Below, in pieces: positions 1 to 5,943 of a stretch of 7,630 bases of DNA (position 1 is the first letter of the stretch; each line of letters opens with the position of its first letter). A program made the position numbers and the translations under genes. Source of the DNA: Microcoleaceae cyanobacterium UBA11344 (GTDB taxonomy: Bacteria; Cyanobacteriota; Cyanobacteriia; Cyanobacteriales; Microcoleaceae); the NCBI GenBank assembly GCA_003483675.1, contig DMYK01000136.1, positions 1,871-9,500 on the forward strand, in the 5' to 3' direction. The notes beneath the pieces were generated by a model. The model did not search any database and had not been told where the DNA came from. It was given only the letters and a program-made list of their open reading frames with translations.

Positions 1-40
1 TTGACGCAGAAACCGGGTTTTTGACCTCGCGTGCGTAAGT
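1..40. repeat. Probable partial MITE-like repeat at left window edge
   Basis: The stretch ends in TGCGTAAGT (32-40), identical to the first nine bases of the right terminal repeat of the 90-bp element at 7375-7464. It opens with TTGACGCA (1-8), a near match to the opposite arm (TTACGCA). This looks like a second, diverged and very short member of the same family, cut by the window edge. Sequence to the left would be needed to define its outer end, so the call is tentative. Confidence 0.35.
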
Positions 41-48
41 TATATAAA
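21..48 (+). promoter_or_regulatory. Candidate sigma70-type promoter for the Nudix gene
   Basis: TTGACC (21-26) and TATAAA (43-48) are separated by 16 bp, a good match to the -35/-10 consensus used by the cyanobacterial housekeeping sigma factor. Transcription would start around 54-56, giving a leader of about 75 nt before the ATG at 131. The -35 box lies inside the partial repeat at 1-40, so the repeat may have supplied it. This is inferred from sequence only. Confidence 0.4.
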
Positions 49-53
49 ATCAG

Positions 54-111
54 GGTGCAATTTTTGTTTTGAGTCTTCAACTGTCAATCAAGTTGAAGCA
101 GTTTTTGCACC
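54..111 (+). promoter_or_regulatory. Two-tier hairpin in the Nudix 5' leader
   Basis: GGTGCAA (54-60) is the exact reverse complement of TTGCACC (105-111). Nested inside, CTTCAACT (75-82) pairs perfectly with AGTTGAAG (91-98) around an 8-nt loop. The outer stem begins almost exactly at the start site predicted from the promoter at 21-48. No clear Shine-Dalgarno sequence lies between the hairpin and the ATG at 131. The structure could stabilise the mRNA or affect translation; no known riboswitch is recognised. Confidence 0.45.
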
Positions 112-130
112 ACAATATATTTCATAAATT

Positions 131-547
131 ATGAGTACCAGAACAATTGTATTGGTGGAACAATCGGGGGTAATTCCCTACCGCATTATGGACGAAAAAA
201 TTGAAGTAATGCTAATTACTTCTTCGGGAGGTAAGCGTTGGGTAATTCCCAAAGGTTTAATTGAACCTGACATGACTTCTCAAGATTCCGCAGCCAAGGA
301 AGCTTGGGAAGAAGCAGGTTTGTTGGGTCAAGTGTTTCCCGATTTAATGGGAACTTACAAATACTATAAGTCTGGCTGTACTTGGCGGGTAGATGTATTT
401 TTACTGCTAGTACAAACTGTTCGGGAAAATTGGCCTGAAGCTTATAAGAGAAAGCGGCAGTGGGTAAGTATTCCCAAAGCAATTAAGCGGGTTGATGAAC
501 CGGAACTGAAACTCATTCTTGGGGATTTGCCGCATAGATTAATGTAA
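131..547 (+). CDS. Nudix hydrolase family protein
   Basis: This is a small (138 aa) cytosolic protein of the Nudix superfamily, whose members hydrolyse nucleoside diphosphates linked to another moiety. The Nudix box occupies residues 42-64 in the exact 23-residue spacing: G42, the KEAWEE core (K56, E57, E60, E61) and G63-L64 are present. Two signature positions deviate, with M48 where Glu is usual and Lys56 where Arg is usual. The metal-binding acidic residues E57, E60 and E61 are retained, so activity is plausible. The flanking PKG before the box (40-42) resembles the diphosphoinositol polyphosphate / Ap4A phosphohydrolase-like subgroup, but the substrate cannot be assigned. The ATG at 131 is the first in frame and lacks an obvious Shine-Dalgarno sequence. 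A candidate promoter and a leader hairpin lie upstream. The gene converges with the leftward oxidase gene, with 39 bp between stop codons. Confidence 0.85.
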   Translation: MSTRTIVLVEQSGVIPYRIMDEKIEVMLITSSGGKRWVIPKGLIEPDMTSQDSAAKEAWEEAGLLGQVFPDLMGTYKYYKSGCTWRVDVFLLLVQTVRENWPEAYKRKRQWVSIPKAIKRVDEPELKLILGDLPHRLM

Positions 548-586
548 GAGATTGATGGCAATTTTTCTGATATTAACATTTCTTAA

Positions 587-1672
587 TTATTGCACAATCA
601 TTTCTCGAATTGTTCGAGCTGTTGCGGGAGCGAGCAACACACCGTTACGATAGTGGCCGCTGGCGATGAGAATGTTGCTGTTACCGGAAAGTCGATCGAT
701 AATTGGAGCCGGTCGTCCTTCGGGGCGCGGGCGTAACCCCGACCATTTCCTAATAATTGTAGCTGCTGCTAAGGCTGGACAAAGTACGATCGCCCTAGCC
801 ATCACTTGCTCCAACATCTCAGCATTCGCCTGAATTTCCCCGCCATTTACCGGAAACTCAACCGTCGCCCCCACCCAATATTCCTGATTTCCCAAAGGCA
901 CAATATGGACATCATCGCAAGTAATGACTGGCGCAAAATCAGGGTTTCCCAAAGGATTTGGCGATCGCAAATGTAGCGCTTGTCCCAACACCGGGCGAAT
1001 ATCAACCAATTGATTTAACGATGCCGTCAAAGCCGAAGATCCCAAACCAGCCGCGATAATTAGCCGATCGAATTCTAAGTTTCCTAAAGTTGTTTGAATC
1101 TGACACACCTGAGAATGCAACTCAGCAAGGCCTGCAACTTCCACCCCAAACTCAAAATTAACCCCATTTATCTTAGCAGCATCAACCAAAGCTAAAGTTA
1201 GGACTGTTGGATCGACTTGTCGATCTTGAGGCGAATAAATAGCAGCAATAATGTTAGGATTTAGAGCGAGATGAGGATTGCGATCGCGCACAAGATCCAC
1301 ATCCCAAATTTCCAACTCCCAACCTTGAGACTGGCGAGTAGCTACCAACTTTTCCCACTTACTTAAATCCTCTCCCTCCGAACAAAGCATCAAAATTCCC
1401 TGTTTGTTAAAAGGAATTTTCCGCCCCGTCATTGCTGCCAATTCAGGAATTAAAGTTTCATAACGTTGAAGGCTGGTTTCCCTTAACTGCCAATTTCTGC
1501 CCTTAGTTTTGTGACTGATCACTCCCATCAAAACGCCGAGGGAGGCACCAGTCGAAGCTTGCGCCGGCGGCTGTTTGTCGAAAACAGTAACTTTCAGTCC
1601 GGGAAATCGGCTGAGTTCAAAGGCGATCGACGCCCCAACAATACCACATCCAATAATTGCAATACGAACCAT
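587..1672 (-). CDS. FAD-dependent amine oxidase, glycine oxidase (ThiO)-like
   Basis: This 361-aa protein has the D-amino-acid oxidase (DAO) fold. Residues 4-15 form the dinucleotide-binding strand and loop with GCGIVG (8-13), and D32 at the end of the second strand would bind the FAD ribose. The C-terminus carries GLRPR followed by GHYRNG (339-344) and LLAPATA. In glycine oxidase ThiO the corresponding arginines hold the substrate carboxylate. ThiO oxidises glycine to the imine used in building the thiazole ring of thiamine. In many cyanobacteria, as I recall, ThiO is fused to ThiG; here it is free-standing with no thiamine gene nearby, so a related amine or D-amino-acid oxidase is possible. 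The ATG at 1672 precedes the FAD motif directly, which fixes the start. A heptamer array sits 12 bp upstream and a palindrome cluster separates the gene from psbQ. Confidence 0.8.
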   Translation of the reverse strand: MVRIAIIGCGIVGASIAFELSRFPGLKVTVFDKQPPAQASTGASLGVLMGVISHKTKGRNWQLRETSLQRYETLIPELAAMTGRKIPFNKQGILMLCSEGEDLSKWEKLVATRQSQGWELEIWDVDLVRDRNPHLALNPNIIAAIYSPQDRQVDPTVLTLALVDAAKINGVNFEFGVEVAGLAELHSQVCQIQTTLGNLEFDRLIIAAGLGSSALTASLNQLVDIRPVLGQALHLRSPNPLGNPDFAPVITCDDVHIVPLGNQEYWVGATVEFPVNGGEIQANAEMLEQVMARAIVLCPALAAATIIRKWSGLRPRPEGRPAPIIDRLSGNSNILIASGHYRNGVLLAPATARTIREMIVQ

Positions 1673-1684
1673 TAATCAATTTGA

Positions 1685-1712
1685 GATTTGGGATTTGAGA
1701 TTTGAGATTTTA
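1685..1712. repeat. Heptamer repeat array (STRR-like), GATTTgr type
   Basis: Four consecutive degenerate heptamers in strict register read GATTTGG, GATTTGA, GATTTGA and GATTTTA. They lie just upstream of the leftward oxidase start codon. Such short tandemly repeated repetitive sequences are typical of filamentous cyanobacterial spacers. Related arrays occur at 2301, 4511, 4602 and 7559. Confidence 0.7.
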
Positions 1713-1721
1713 TAGAAGTTT

Positions 1722-1838
1722 TTCGTAGTGCGCACTGCGCACATTATCTTTTCGGTATACAGTGCGCACCCTACCACTAGATTTTCGTAGGGTGCGCACT
1801 GCGCACATTATCTCTCGGTGCGCAGTGCGCACCCTACC
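1722..1838. repeat. Tandem pair of GTGCGCACTGCGCAC hairpin repeats
   Basis: The second unit contains a perfect 20-bp inverted repeat, 1787-1806 against 1818-1837, with an 11-nt loop. Each arm is itself nearly palindromic (TGCGCA-N-TGCGCA). The first unit (about 1722-1775) has the same layout and loop start (ATTATCT) but a decayed right arm, in which GGTATACAG replaces GGTGCGCAG. The pair fills the gap between the psbQ stop and the oxidase gene. It is probably a mobile palindromic repeat that may also terminate or stabilise psbQ mRNA. There is no T-tract to make it a classical terminator. The same palindrome recurs at 3321-3462. Confidence 0.85.
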
Positions 1839-1853
1839 CAAGCCCAAAAGTTA

Positions 1854-2297
1854 TTAAGCTTTGGGAATTAGCTGCAAGAAAGCATCAAAATCATCCACTG
1901 CTTTTTGATAGCTGCTGGTGACTTTTGCATAGTCAAGATCCTTAGCAGCAAGATCAATGTTAACCAAATCGGAAAACAAACTCTTGGTTAAATCAACAGC
2001 TTCTTTTTGAGCTTGAGGTAACAGACTTGCAGAGACGCTTTTCATGGTGCCCCGCAAGTCGCCGAGAGGCCCGTGAATGTAAGTTCTGGTATCAACCCAA
2101 TTTTGTTTTTGAATTAGGGTTCCCAGCTTATCCATGCGCGATCGCAATTCTGTAATAGTAGGAACATAGCGCTGAATTTGCTGAATCTGCGCTGCTGTGT
2201 AAGTGGTTGGAGCTTTTGCTTCCACACTGCTGCAACTGACTAGAAATGCCATCAGAAATGACATCATCAAGGCAAAAAATGAACGGGGACGAGTCAT
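1854..2297 (-). CDS. psbQ: Photosystem II lipoprotein PsbQ (CyanoQ)
   Basis: This 147-aa precursor is a lumenal extrinsic subunit of photosystem II that helps stabilise the oxygen-evolving complex in cyanobacteria. Residues 1-21 form a lipoprotein signal: RPR near the N-terminus, a hydrophobic stretch (7-20), then the lipobox L19-V20-S21-C22. C22 would be lipidated, anchoring the protein to the lumenal face. The mature part is predicted helical and charged, containing YTxxQIxQIQRY, an RxxMDKL segment, an NWVDTRTYIHGPLGDLR block and a C-terminal SYQKAVDDFDAFLQLIP helix. This pattern and length fit the four-helix-bundle PsbQ family. The ATG at 2297 gives a complete signal peptide. Translation signals are weak: the region just 5' is a heptamer array instead of a Shine-Dalgarno sequence. 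The gene appears monocistronic, with repeats on both sides. Confidence 0.88.
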   Translation of the reverse strand: MTRPRSFFALMMSFLMAFLVSCSSVEAKAPTTYTAAQIQQIQRYVPTITELRSRMDKLGTLIQKQNWVDTRTYIHGPLGDLRGTMKSVSASLLPQAQKEAVDLTKSLFSDLVNIDLAAKDLDYAKVTSSYQKAVDDFDAFLQLIPKA

Positions 2298-2300
2298 AGG

Positions 2301-2328
2301 GATTTTTGATTTTTGATTTTTGATTGAA
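2301..2328. repeat. Heptamer repeat array, GATTTTT type
   Basis: Three perfect GATTTTT units (2301-2321) are followed by GATTGAA. The array begins 4 bp upstream of the psbQ ATG and therefore forms the end of its 5' leader. It belongs to the same loose family as the arrays at 1685, 4511, 4602 and 7559. Confidence 0.7.
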
Positions 2329-2333
2329 GAATT

Positions 2334-2435
2334 GCTCGTTTTGAGCGAGCACTGGGCTGGTAAGGGTTTGCTTGTGCTCGTTTCCAGGCTCTGCTTGGAA
2401 ACGCAGATGCTTTGGCTTTGCCTCGCTTACCCAGC
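2334..2435. repeat. Structured intergenic repeat with nested stems
   Basis: Three inverted repeats occur between the hydrolase and psbQ. GCTCG/CGAGC spans 2334-2350. An outer pair, GCTGGTAAG (2356-2364) and CTTACCCAGC (2426-2435), matches with one bulged base. An inner pair, CGTTTCCA (2379-2386) and TGGAAACG (2396-2403), extends through a G-T pair. The inner hairpin resembles a repeat I recall from many filamentous cyanobacterial spacers. The stretch lies downstream of the hydrolase stop and could act as a 3' structure. A function is not shown. Confidence 0.55.
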
Positions 2436-2457
2436 ACCGAAAGTGAGGTCTAAAAAA

Positions 2458-3309
2458 TTAGTTTACCTCTTTTCGGCGCAGAAAAGTGATCAAGGCCTCA
2501 CCAACTTTTTCTGACCAATGTTCTTGAGGATAATGTCCTGCTTTTTCCACCTTAACTAACTCTGCATTTTGCAAGGAACTAACTAACTTTTGAGCTGGTT
2601 CAACACTCAGCCAAGGGTCTGTTAATCCCCACACAAATAAAGTTGGTCTAGTCCATCCTTGAAAGCCGGATTCAATTTCTGCCATTGACTGCGGCAGTTG
2701 AATATTGCGGACTGTATTCATCAGCGATCGCCCAGCATCAGAACTCTTCAAAAATGGACGGCGATAAACATCTAAATCCTTGTCTGATATCGTCTTGCGA
2801 CACCCGCCTTCTAAAGTTCTGTCCACCAAAAGCGGGTCTTGCGTCATCATATCGCCAATAAAAGGCAATCCCAATTGCTGCATTTTCCAAGGCAACTTGA
2901 TATCTGCTGAAACAGGTGTATTTATGACAGCTAAACGTTCAATTTTATCGGGGTTTCGCAAGGCATATTGAATGCCAGCAGAAGCTAAAAATCCTTGAAC
3001 AACTAGGTAAAATCGGTCTATTTCTAAAGCTTGAATAAAGCCAGCGAGTGCTTCAACAAAAGCATCGGGAGTGTAGGCAAAGTCGCGTTTGTCCGGTTTT
3101 GTCGATCGCCCATAACCCACCCAATCTGGTGCGATCGATCGAAACCCCTGTGCAGCCAAATCCGGCATAATTGCAGTCCAGGTAAAACTTTGGGAGGGCA
3201 AACCGTGCAGTAGCAGCACCGGAGGCTTGTCAGATTCATTAACCGGATTAGTTTCCCGATAAAACCATTGCAGTGACCCGACCTCAATTACTTTCTCATC
3301 AATTGACAT
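2458..3309 (-). CDS. Alpha/beta hydrolase fold protein, nucleophile position Gly
   Basis: This 283-aa protein of the alpha/beta hydrolase superfamily most resembles the haloalkane dehalogenase / epoxide hydrolase branch. It shows the HGLPSQ oxyanion loop (35-40), APDWVGYGRS (60-69), a lid region (about 135-200), the acid D231 in WGLTDPW, and the histidine H259 in AGHYPQEHW. The nucleophile elbow reads VVQGFLASAG (103-112). Aligned to the usual VxHDWGG or GxSxG, the catalytic Asp/Ser position is G106 and the preceding His is Gln, so the classical triad is incomplete. I recall similar VVQGFL elbows in other cyanobacterial homologues, so this may be a family trait. The start is set at the ATG at 3309. 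The frame stays open upstream to 3429, but that part translates palindromic repeats. No substrate can be assigned. Confidence 0.8.
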   Translation of the reverse strand: MSIDEKVIEVGSLQWFYRETNPVNESDKPPVLLLHGLPSQSFTWTAIMPDLAAQGFRSIAPDWVGYGRSTKPDKRDFAYTPDAFVEALAGFIQALEIDRFYLVVQGFLASAGIQYALRNPDKIERLAVINTPVSADIKLPWKMQQLGLPFIGDMMTQDPLLVDRTLEGGCRKTISDKDLDVYRRPFLKSSDAGRSLMNTVRNIQLPQSMAEIESGFQGWTRPTLFVWGLTDPWLSVEPAQKLVSSLQNAELVKVEKAGHYPQEHWSEKVGEALITFLRRKEVN

Positions 3310-3320
3310 TATTTTATCTG

Positions 3321-3462
3321 TTAATAAATAGGTGCGCACTGCGCACCTGACTTGCCATCTCATAGTAGGGTGCGCACTGCGCACCTTACTGTTAATAAAT
3401 AGGTGCGCAGTGCGCACCTTACTTGCCATCTCATAGTAGGGTGCGCAGTGCGCACCTTACTT
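3321..3462. repeat. 71-bp tandem duplication carrying four 17-bp palindromes
   Basis: Unit 1 (3321-3391) and unit 2 (3392-3462) match at 67 of 71 positions. Each unit contains two copies of GGTGCGCAnTGCGCACC, at 3331-3347, 3369-3385, 3402-3418 and 3440-3456. The palindrome centre is C in both copies of unit 1 and G in both copies of unit 2. Each unit starts TTAATAAATAGG and has a spacer CTTGCCATCTCATAGTAG. The block fills the gap between petA (stop at 3484) and the hydrolase ATG (3309), so it could form the petA 3' structure and the hydrolase 5' leader. Confidence 0.9.
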
Positions 3463-3483
3463 AAAATCTAGTTACGGCTGCGC

Positions 3484-4473
3484 CTAGAAATTCATTTCAG
3501 CAGCTTGAACTTTCTCGACCTGTTTCTTCTTGAGAACCAGCATAATTTGAGCCAACATGGTCAAAGCCACGAAAGCCATCATTCCTTGAATTCGAGTGGC
3601 ACTTTGCAGCACAATCTCAACATCTTTTTGACCGAAACCGCCCACATTAGGATTGTTCGTCAAAAGTTCACCGGCTGCAACTGTTTGTCCTTCAGAAACA
3701 ATCAGTTCCGGGCCAGCAGGAATTGTATCAACAACCGCTGCACCTTCTGCCGGTTGAATTGTCAGTTCATAACCGCCATCTTCAGGTGTGGAAATCTTAG
3801 AAATTGTCCCCGCTACCGAAGCATTATAAACAGTATTATTGCTCTTGGCTCCGGTAGGATAAACCTGACCACGACCACGGTTGCCGCCGACAAAAATTTG
3901 GTATTTGCCAAAGTGAACCGACTTGTCAGTTGCCGGATTTGGCGACAAAACTGGGAAGACCAATTCTTTGTACTGATCCCCTGGCAGCGGGCCCACTAAA
4001 ATAATATTTTCTTGGGTTTCGCTGTAAGTTTGGAAGTAAAGATCGCCGACTTTTTCCTTCATTTCTTCGGGAATTCTGTCTGCGGGAGCAATTTTGAAAC
4101 CTTCGGGCAACATCACTACAGCACCCACATTCAAGCCACCTTTGCTGCCGCCGCCGACAACTTGTTGAACGCTAGTATCGTAGGGAATCTTGACAATAGC
4201 TTCAAAAACTGTGTCAGGCAAAACAGATTGTGGTACTTCAACTTCGGTGGGTTTTGCGCCCAAGTGACAGTTAGCGCAAACAATCCGGCCTGTTGCTTCG
4301 CGGGGAGTCGCGGGTGCTGTTTCTTGAGCCCAGAAAGGATAGGCGAATGCTGCTTGGGGAAGTGCGATGTCGCTGCTGAGGAAAAATGCTGCGGCTGCGA
4401 TCGCCACTATAGCAGTTTTGGCGATCGTCCTGACACTGCGACGAAAGATCGCAGATAAATTAGTTTGTGGCAT
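3484..4473 (-). CDS. petA: Apocytochrome f
   Basis: This is cytochrome f, the c-type heme subunit of cytochrome b6f that passes electrons from the Rieske protein to plastocyanin or cytochrome c6 in the thylakoid lumen. Numbering from the ATG at 4473 (329 aa), residues 1-44 are a Sec-type signal with RRSVRT, a hydrophobic core and the cleavage site AFA. Mature protein begins Y45-P-F-W-A, and the N-terminal Tyr is the known axial heme ligand. CANCH (66-70) binds heme through C66 and C69, with H70 as the other ligand. The large and small lumenal domains follow. A single C-terminal transmembrane helix (about 298-314) ends in KKKQVEKVQ on the cytoplasmic side. An in-frame TTG at 4491 would add six residues; the ATG is preferred. 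The gene lies 165 bp downstream of petC in the conserved petCA order, so co-transcription is likely. Confidence 0.96.
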   Translation of the reverse strand: MPQTNLSAIFRRSVRTIAKTAIVAIAAAAFFLSSDIALPQAAFAYPFWAQETAPATPREATGRIVCANCHLGAKPTEVEVPQSVLPDTVFEAIVKIPYDTSVQQVVGGGSKGGLNVGAVVMLPEGFKIAPADRIPEEMKEKVGDLYFQTYSETQENIILVGPLPGDQYKELVFPVLSPNPATDKSVHFGKYQIFVGGNRGRGQVYPTGAKSNNTVYNASVAGTISKISTPEDGGYELTIQPAEGAAVVDTIPAGPELIVSEGQTVAAGELLTNNPNVGGFGQKDVEIVLQSATRIQGMMAFVALTMLAQIMLVLKKKQVEKVQAAEMNF

Positions 4474-4510
4474 CAGAGTATTCAATCTCAAAGGTCAGAC
4501 AATGGGTGAA

Positions 4511-4552
4511 TTTTTGATTTTTCATTTGGGATTTTTGATTTTTGATTTGGGA
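4511..4552. repeat. Heptamer array upstream of petA, two trimers
   Basis: Six contiguous heptamers form two successive triplets of the pattern TTTTTGA, TTTTTSA, TTTGGGA (4511-4531 and 4532-4552); the only difference is a C for G at 4523. The 21-bp higher-order repeat suggests a recent duplication. The array lies in the petC-petA spacer within the petA leader. Confidence 0.75.
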
Positions 4553-4601
4553 TGATTAGACTGTTTTAGGGATGGAATTATCTTTGATTTTCACCACCGA
4601 T

Positions 4602-4636
4602 CCCAATCTAAAATCTCCCATCTAAAATCCAAAATC
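4602..4636. repeat. Heptamer array immediately 3' of petC
   Basis: Five contiguous heptamers read CCCAATC, TAAAATC, TCCCATC, TAAAATC and CAAAATC on the + strand. The array ends 2 bp from the petC stop codon (4639-4641). It has the inverse orientation to the array at 4511-4552, so the two can fold into an imperfect long hairpin in petC-petA mRNA. Confidence 0.75.
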
Positions 4637-4638
4637 GT

Positions 4639-5181
4639 TTAAGACCACCAAGGGGCTTCGCCGGTGCGGAAATCTGTTTCTGTCCAAGTGGTAAAAGCCA
4701 GCTTGTCATCTGCGACAGTGGCGTGGGCGAGGGCCAGAGACAAAGGTGCTGGGCCGCGTACCACTTTCCCTTCACTGTTGTATTGAGAACCGTGACACGG
4801 ACAGATGAACTTGTTTTCACTGTTATTCCAAGGCACGACGCAGCCCAAATGAGTGCAAACTGCATTGATGCCGTATTCGGACAGAGATAAGTCTTTTTCC
4901 ACCACAATATAAGTGGGGTCGCCTTTGAGACCTTGGGCTAGAGTGCGATCGCCAGCGGGATGGGAAGCCAAATATGCGCTGACTACGATGTCGTTACCCA
5001 GAGCATCTTTAGCAGTCACTCCACCGCCAGCCGCCCCACTCGAAGGAGGAATAAAATAGTTGACAACTGGATAGAGTGCGCCCAGTGCCACACCTGTGAC
5101 GGTACCGAACGTCAGCAAATTCATAAATTGGCGACGCCCCATATCGGGGACATCGGGATTTCCAGCAGAAGTTAGAGCCAT
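4639..5181 (-). CDS. petC: Cytochrome b6f Rieske iron-sulfur protein
   Basis: This 180-aa subunit carries electrons from plastoquinol to cytochrome f. The N-terminus has a twin-arginine-type motif, G-R16-R17-Q-F-M, followed by one hydrophobic segment (about 22-44). This remains as the membrane anchor and, in the family, directs folded protein to the Tat pathway. A glycine-rich hinge (49-54, GAAGGG) lets the head domain move. The [2Fe-2S] cluster is bound by C109 and H111 (CTHLGC, 109-114) and C127 and H130 (CPCHGS, 127-132). C114 and C129 form the stabilising disulfide. All key residues are present and the length is normal. The ATG at 5181 follows AAAGGCAGG, a modest ribosome-binding site. 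It is the first gene of the petC-petA unit, is divergent from the DUF3067 gene, and tatC lies about 1.3 kb away. Confidence 0.96.
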   Translation of the reverse strand: MALTSAGNPDVPDMGRRQFMNLLTFGTVTGVALGALYPVVNYFIPPSSGAAGGGVTAKDALGNDIVVSAYLASHPAGDRTLAQGLKGDPTYIVVEKDLSLSEYGINAVCTHLGCVVPWNNSENKFICPCHGSQYNSEGKVVRGPAPLSLALAHATVADDKLAFTTWTETDFRTGEAPWWS

Positions 5182-5398
5182 GACCTGCCTTTGCGATTTT
5201 AAGTTACGTTTGTTTGCGAGCTGTAGCTGTGAGTCTGTTACGTGCAGACAACGGGAATGATTGCGGTTAATCTGCTTTCACTCTTGTTGAGGCAGCGATA
5301 ATTCCTTTTAAGAATGCGCCTTCCAGCTTTTATTAGAGTATTATTACATTTTTTGAACTTTGTCTTTTATTGTTTAAGGAATTTACTGAGGAGAAACC
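5182..5398. promoter_or_regulatory. Divergent promoter region of petCA and the DUF3067 gene
   Basis: This 217-bp spacer separates two divergently transcribed genes and so must hold both start regions. The half next to the DUF3067 gene is AT-rich (5330-5380). I could not identify convincing -35/-10 pairs, repeats or operators. A strong Shine-Dalgarno sequence, GAGGAG (5388-5393), lies 5 nt before the DUF3067 ATG. Confidence 0.5.
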
Positions 5399-5716
5399 AT
5401 GACGGGCAAGGATTTACACCAGCTATTAATGGAAAAATGGGGAAAATCTTACGATATCAGATTGCGGCGGACGCGGGGCAAGATTTTTGTCCAGGTGATG
5501 TGGAAGTATTTGGAACAGGTGTCTTTTCCGATGACGGAGGCTGATTACTTCGAGCATTTGGACGCAGTGGCCAATTATCTCAACGCCTGGGGGAGCACCG
5601 AACAGGTGAGAGAGTATATCGCCACTACCCGCGATCGCCCCCGTTTGGGCAAAGCCGTCAGCGTCGCCCTAGATTTGGGCTCTAGAGCCTCGGAGTGGCT
5701 GCTAGACGAGTTTTGA
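5399..5716 (+). CDS. DUF3067 family protein
   Basis: This 105-aa soluble protein has no signal peptide or membrane segment. I recognise it as the DUF3067 family of cyanobacteria and chloroplast-bearing organisms, from the pattern LLxxKWGKSYDIRLRR (N-terminal third), the MWKYLEQxSFPM core (about 34-45), EADYFEHLDAVANYLNAWG, and a C-terminal RPRLGKAVSVALDLG segment. The protein is rich in Arg and aromatic residues, suggesting a small alpha/beta domain, but no catalytic motif is visible. No function is established to my knowledge. The ATG at 5399 is supported by GAGGAG five bases upstream. Its position, divergent from petC with tatC nearby, suggests a link to cytochrome b6f or thylakoid biogenesis; this is inference from context only. 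Confidence 0.85.
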   Translation: MTGKDLHQLLMEKWGKSYDIRLRRTRGKIFVQVMWKYLEQVSFPMTEADYFEHLDAVANYLNAWGSTEQVREYIATTRDRPRLGKAVSVALDLGSRASEWLLDEF

Positions 5717-5721
5717 ATAAG

Positions 5722-5756
5722 TTATTAGTCAGCAGTCAGCAGTCATTAGTCATCAG
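5722..5756. repeat. Heptamer repeat array, TCAnnAG type
   Basis: Five units in exact register read TTATTAG, TCAGCAG, TCAGCAG, TCATTAG and TCATCAG. The array starts 5 bp after the DUF3067 stop codon. It differs in sequence from the GATTTTT-type arrays and matches the classic cyanobacterial STRR style. Confidence 0.75.
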
Positions 5757-5943
5757 CGATCGTGACAGCCGAGAGCAGTCACAGAATTGTAGTGCGATCG
5801 GGTATATTTCGATCGAACCGCGCGCTCTCCCCTTCCCCAGCCACCGCGACAGCGCCCAGTACCAAAATCTGAGAGATAAAATCAGCATCAATTTCAACTA
5901 CAATGAGTTTCAGATATTCCGTGAAATTTAGGAGAATAGTGTA
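5757..5943 (+). promoter_or_regulatory. ccmK upstream region with strong ribosome-binding site
   Basis: The rest of the DUF3067-ccmK spacer (227 bp in all) contains an imperfect hairpin, GTGACAGC (5762-5769) against GCAGTCAC (5775-5782), with one mismatch. AGGAG at 5930-5934 sits 9 nt before the ccmK ATG. I found no well-spaced promoter pair; TATATT at 5803-5808 lacks a suitable -35. The spacer length makes an independent ccmK promoter likely. Confidence 0.45.

Noticed and set aside
216..482. 88-residue - strand open frame inside the Nudix gene
   Set aside because: It is antisense to a gene with a correctly spaced Nudix box and has no support of its own.
2320..2514. 64-residue + strand open frame before the hydrolase 3' end
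   Set aside because: It spans the structured repeat and then runs antisense into the hydrolase gene; no start signal or domain is visible.
3310..3429. In-frame 40-residue N-terminal extension of the alpha/beta hydrolase
   Set aside because: The extra residues are translations of the palindromic tandem repeats. The family domain begins right after the ATG at 3309, and the repeat unit length (71 bp) is not a multiple of three.
3321..3462. Possible CRISPR array
   Set aside because: The spacers between palindromes are themselves repeated and alternate in two types, so there are no unique spacers, and no cas genes are nearby.
3505..4458. Open frames on the + strand across petA
   Set aside because: They are antisense to an unambiguous cytochrome f gene, and their translations are rich in Cys, His and Asn with no recognisable domain.
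4474..4491. Longer petA from an upstream TTG codon
   Set aside because: It would add only six residues. The ATG at 4473 gives a complete signal peptide of normal length, and neither site has a strong ribosome-binding sequence.
5787..5808. TTGTAG / TATATT as a ccmK promoter
   Set aside because: The spacing is only 10 bp, too short for a sigma70-type promoter.
5695..5931. 78-residue open frame overlapping the DUF3067 end
   Set aside because: It is mostly a translation of the heptamer array and spacer, starts inside the DUF3067 gene and has no family features.
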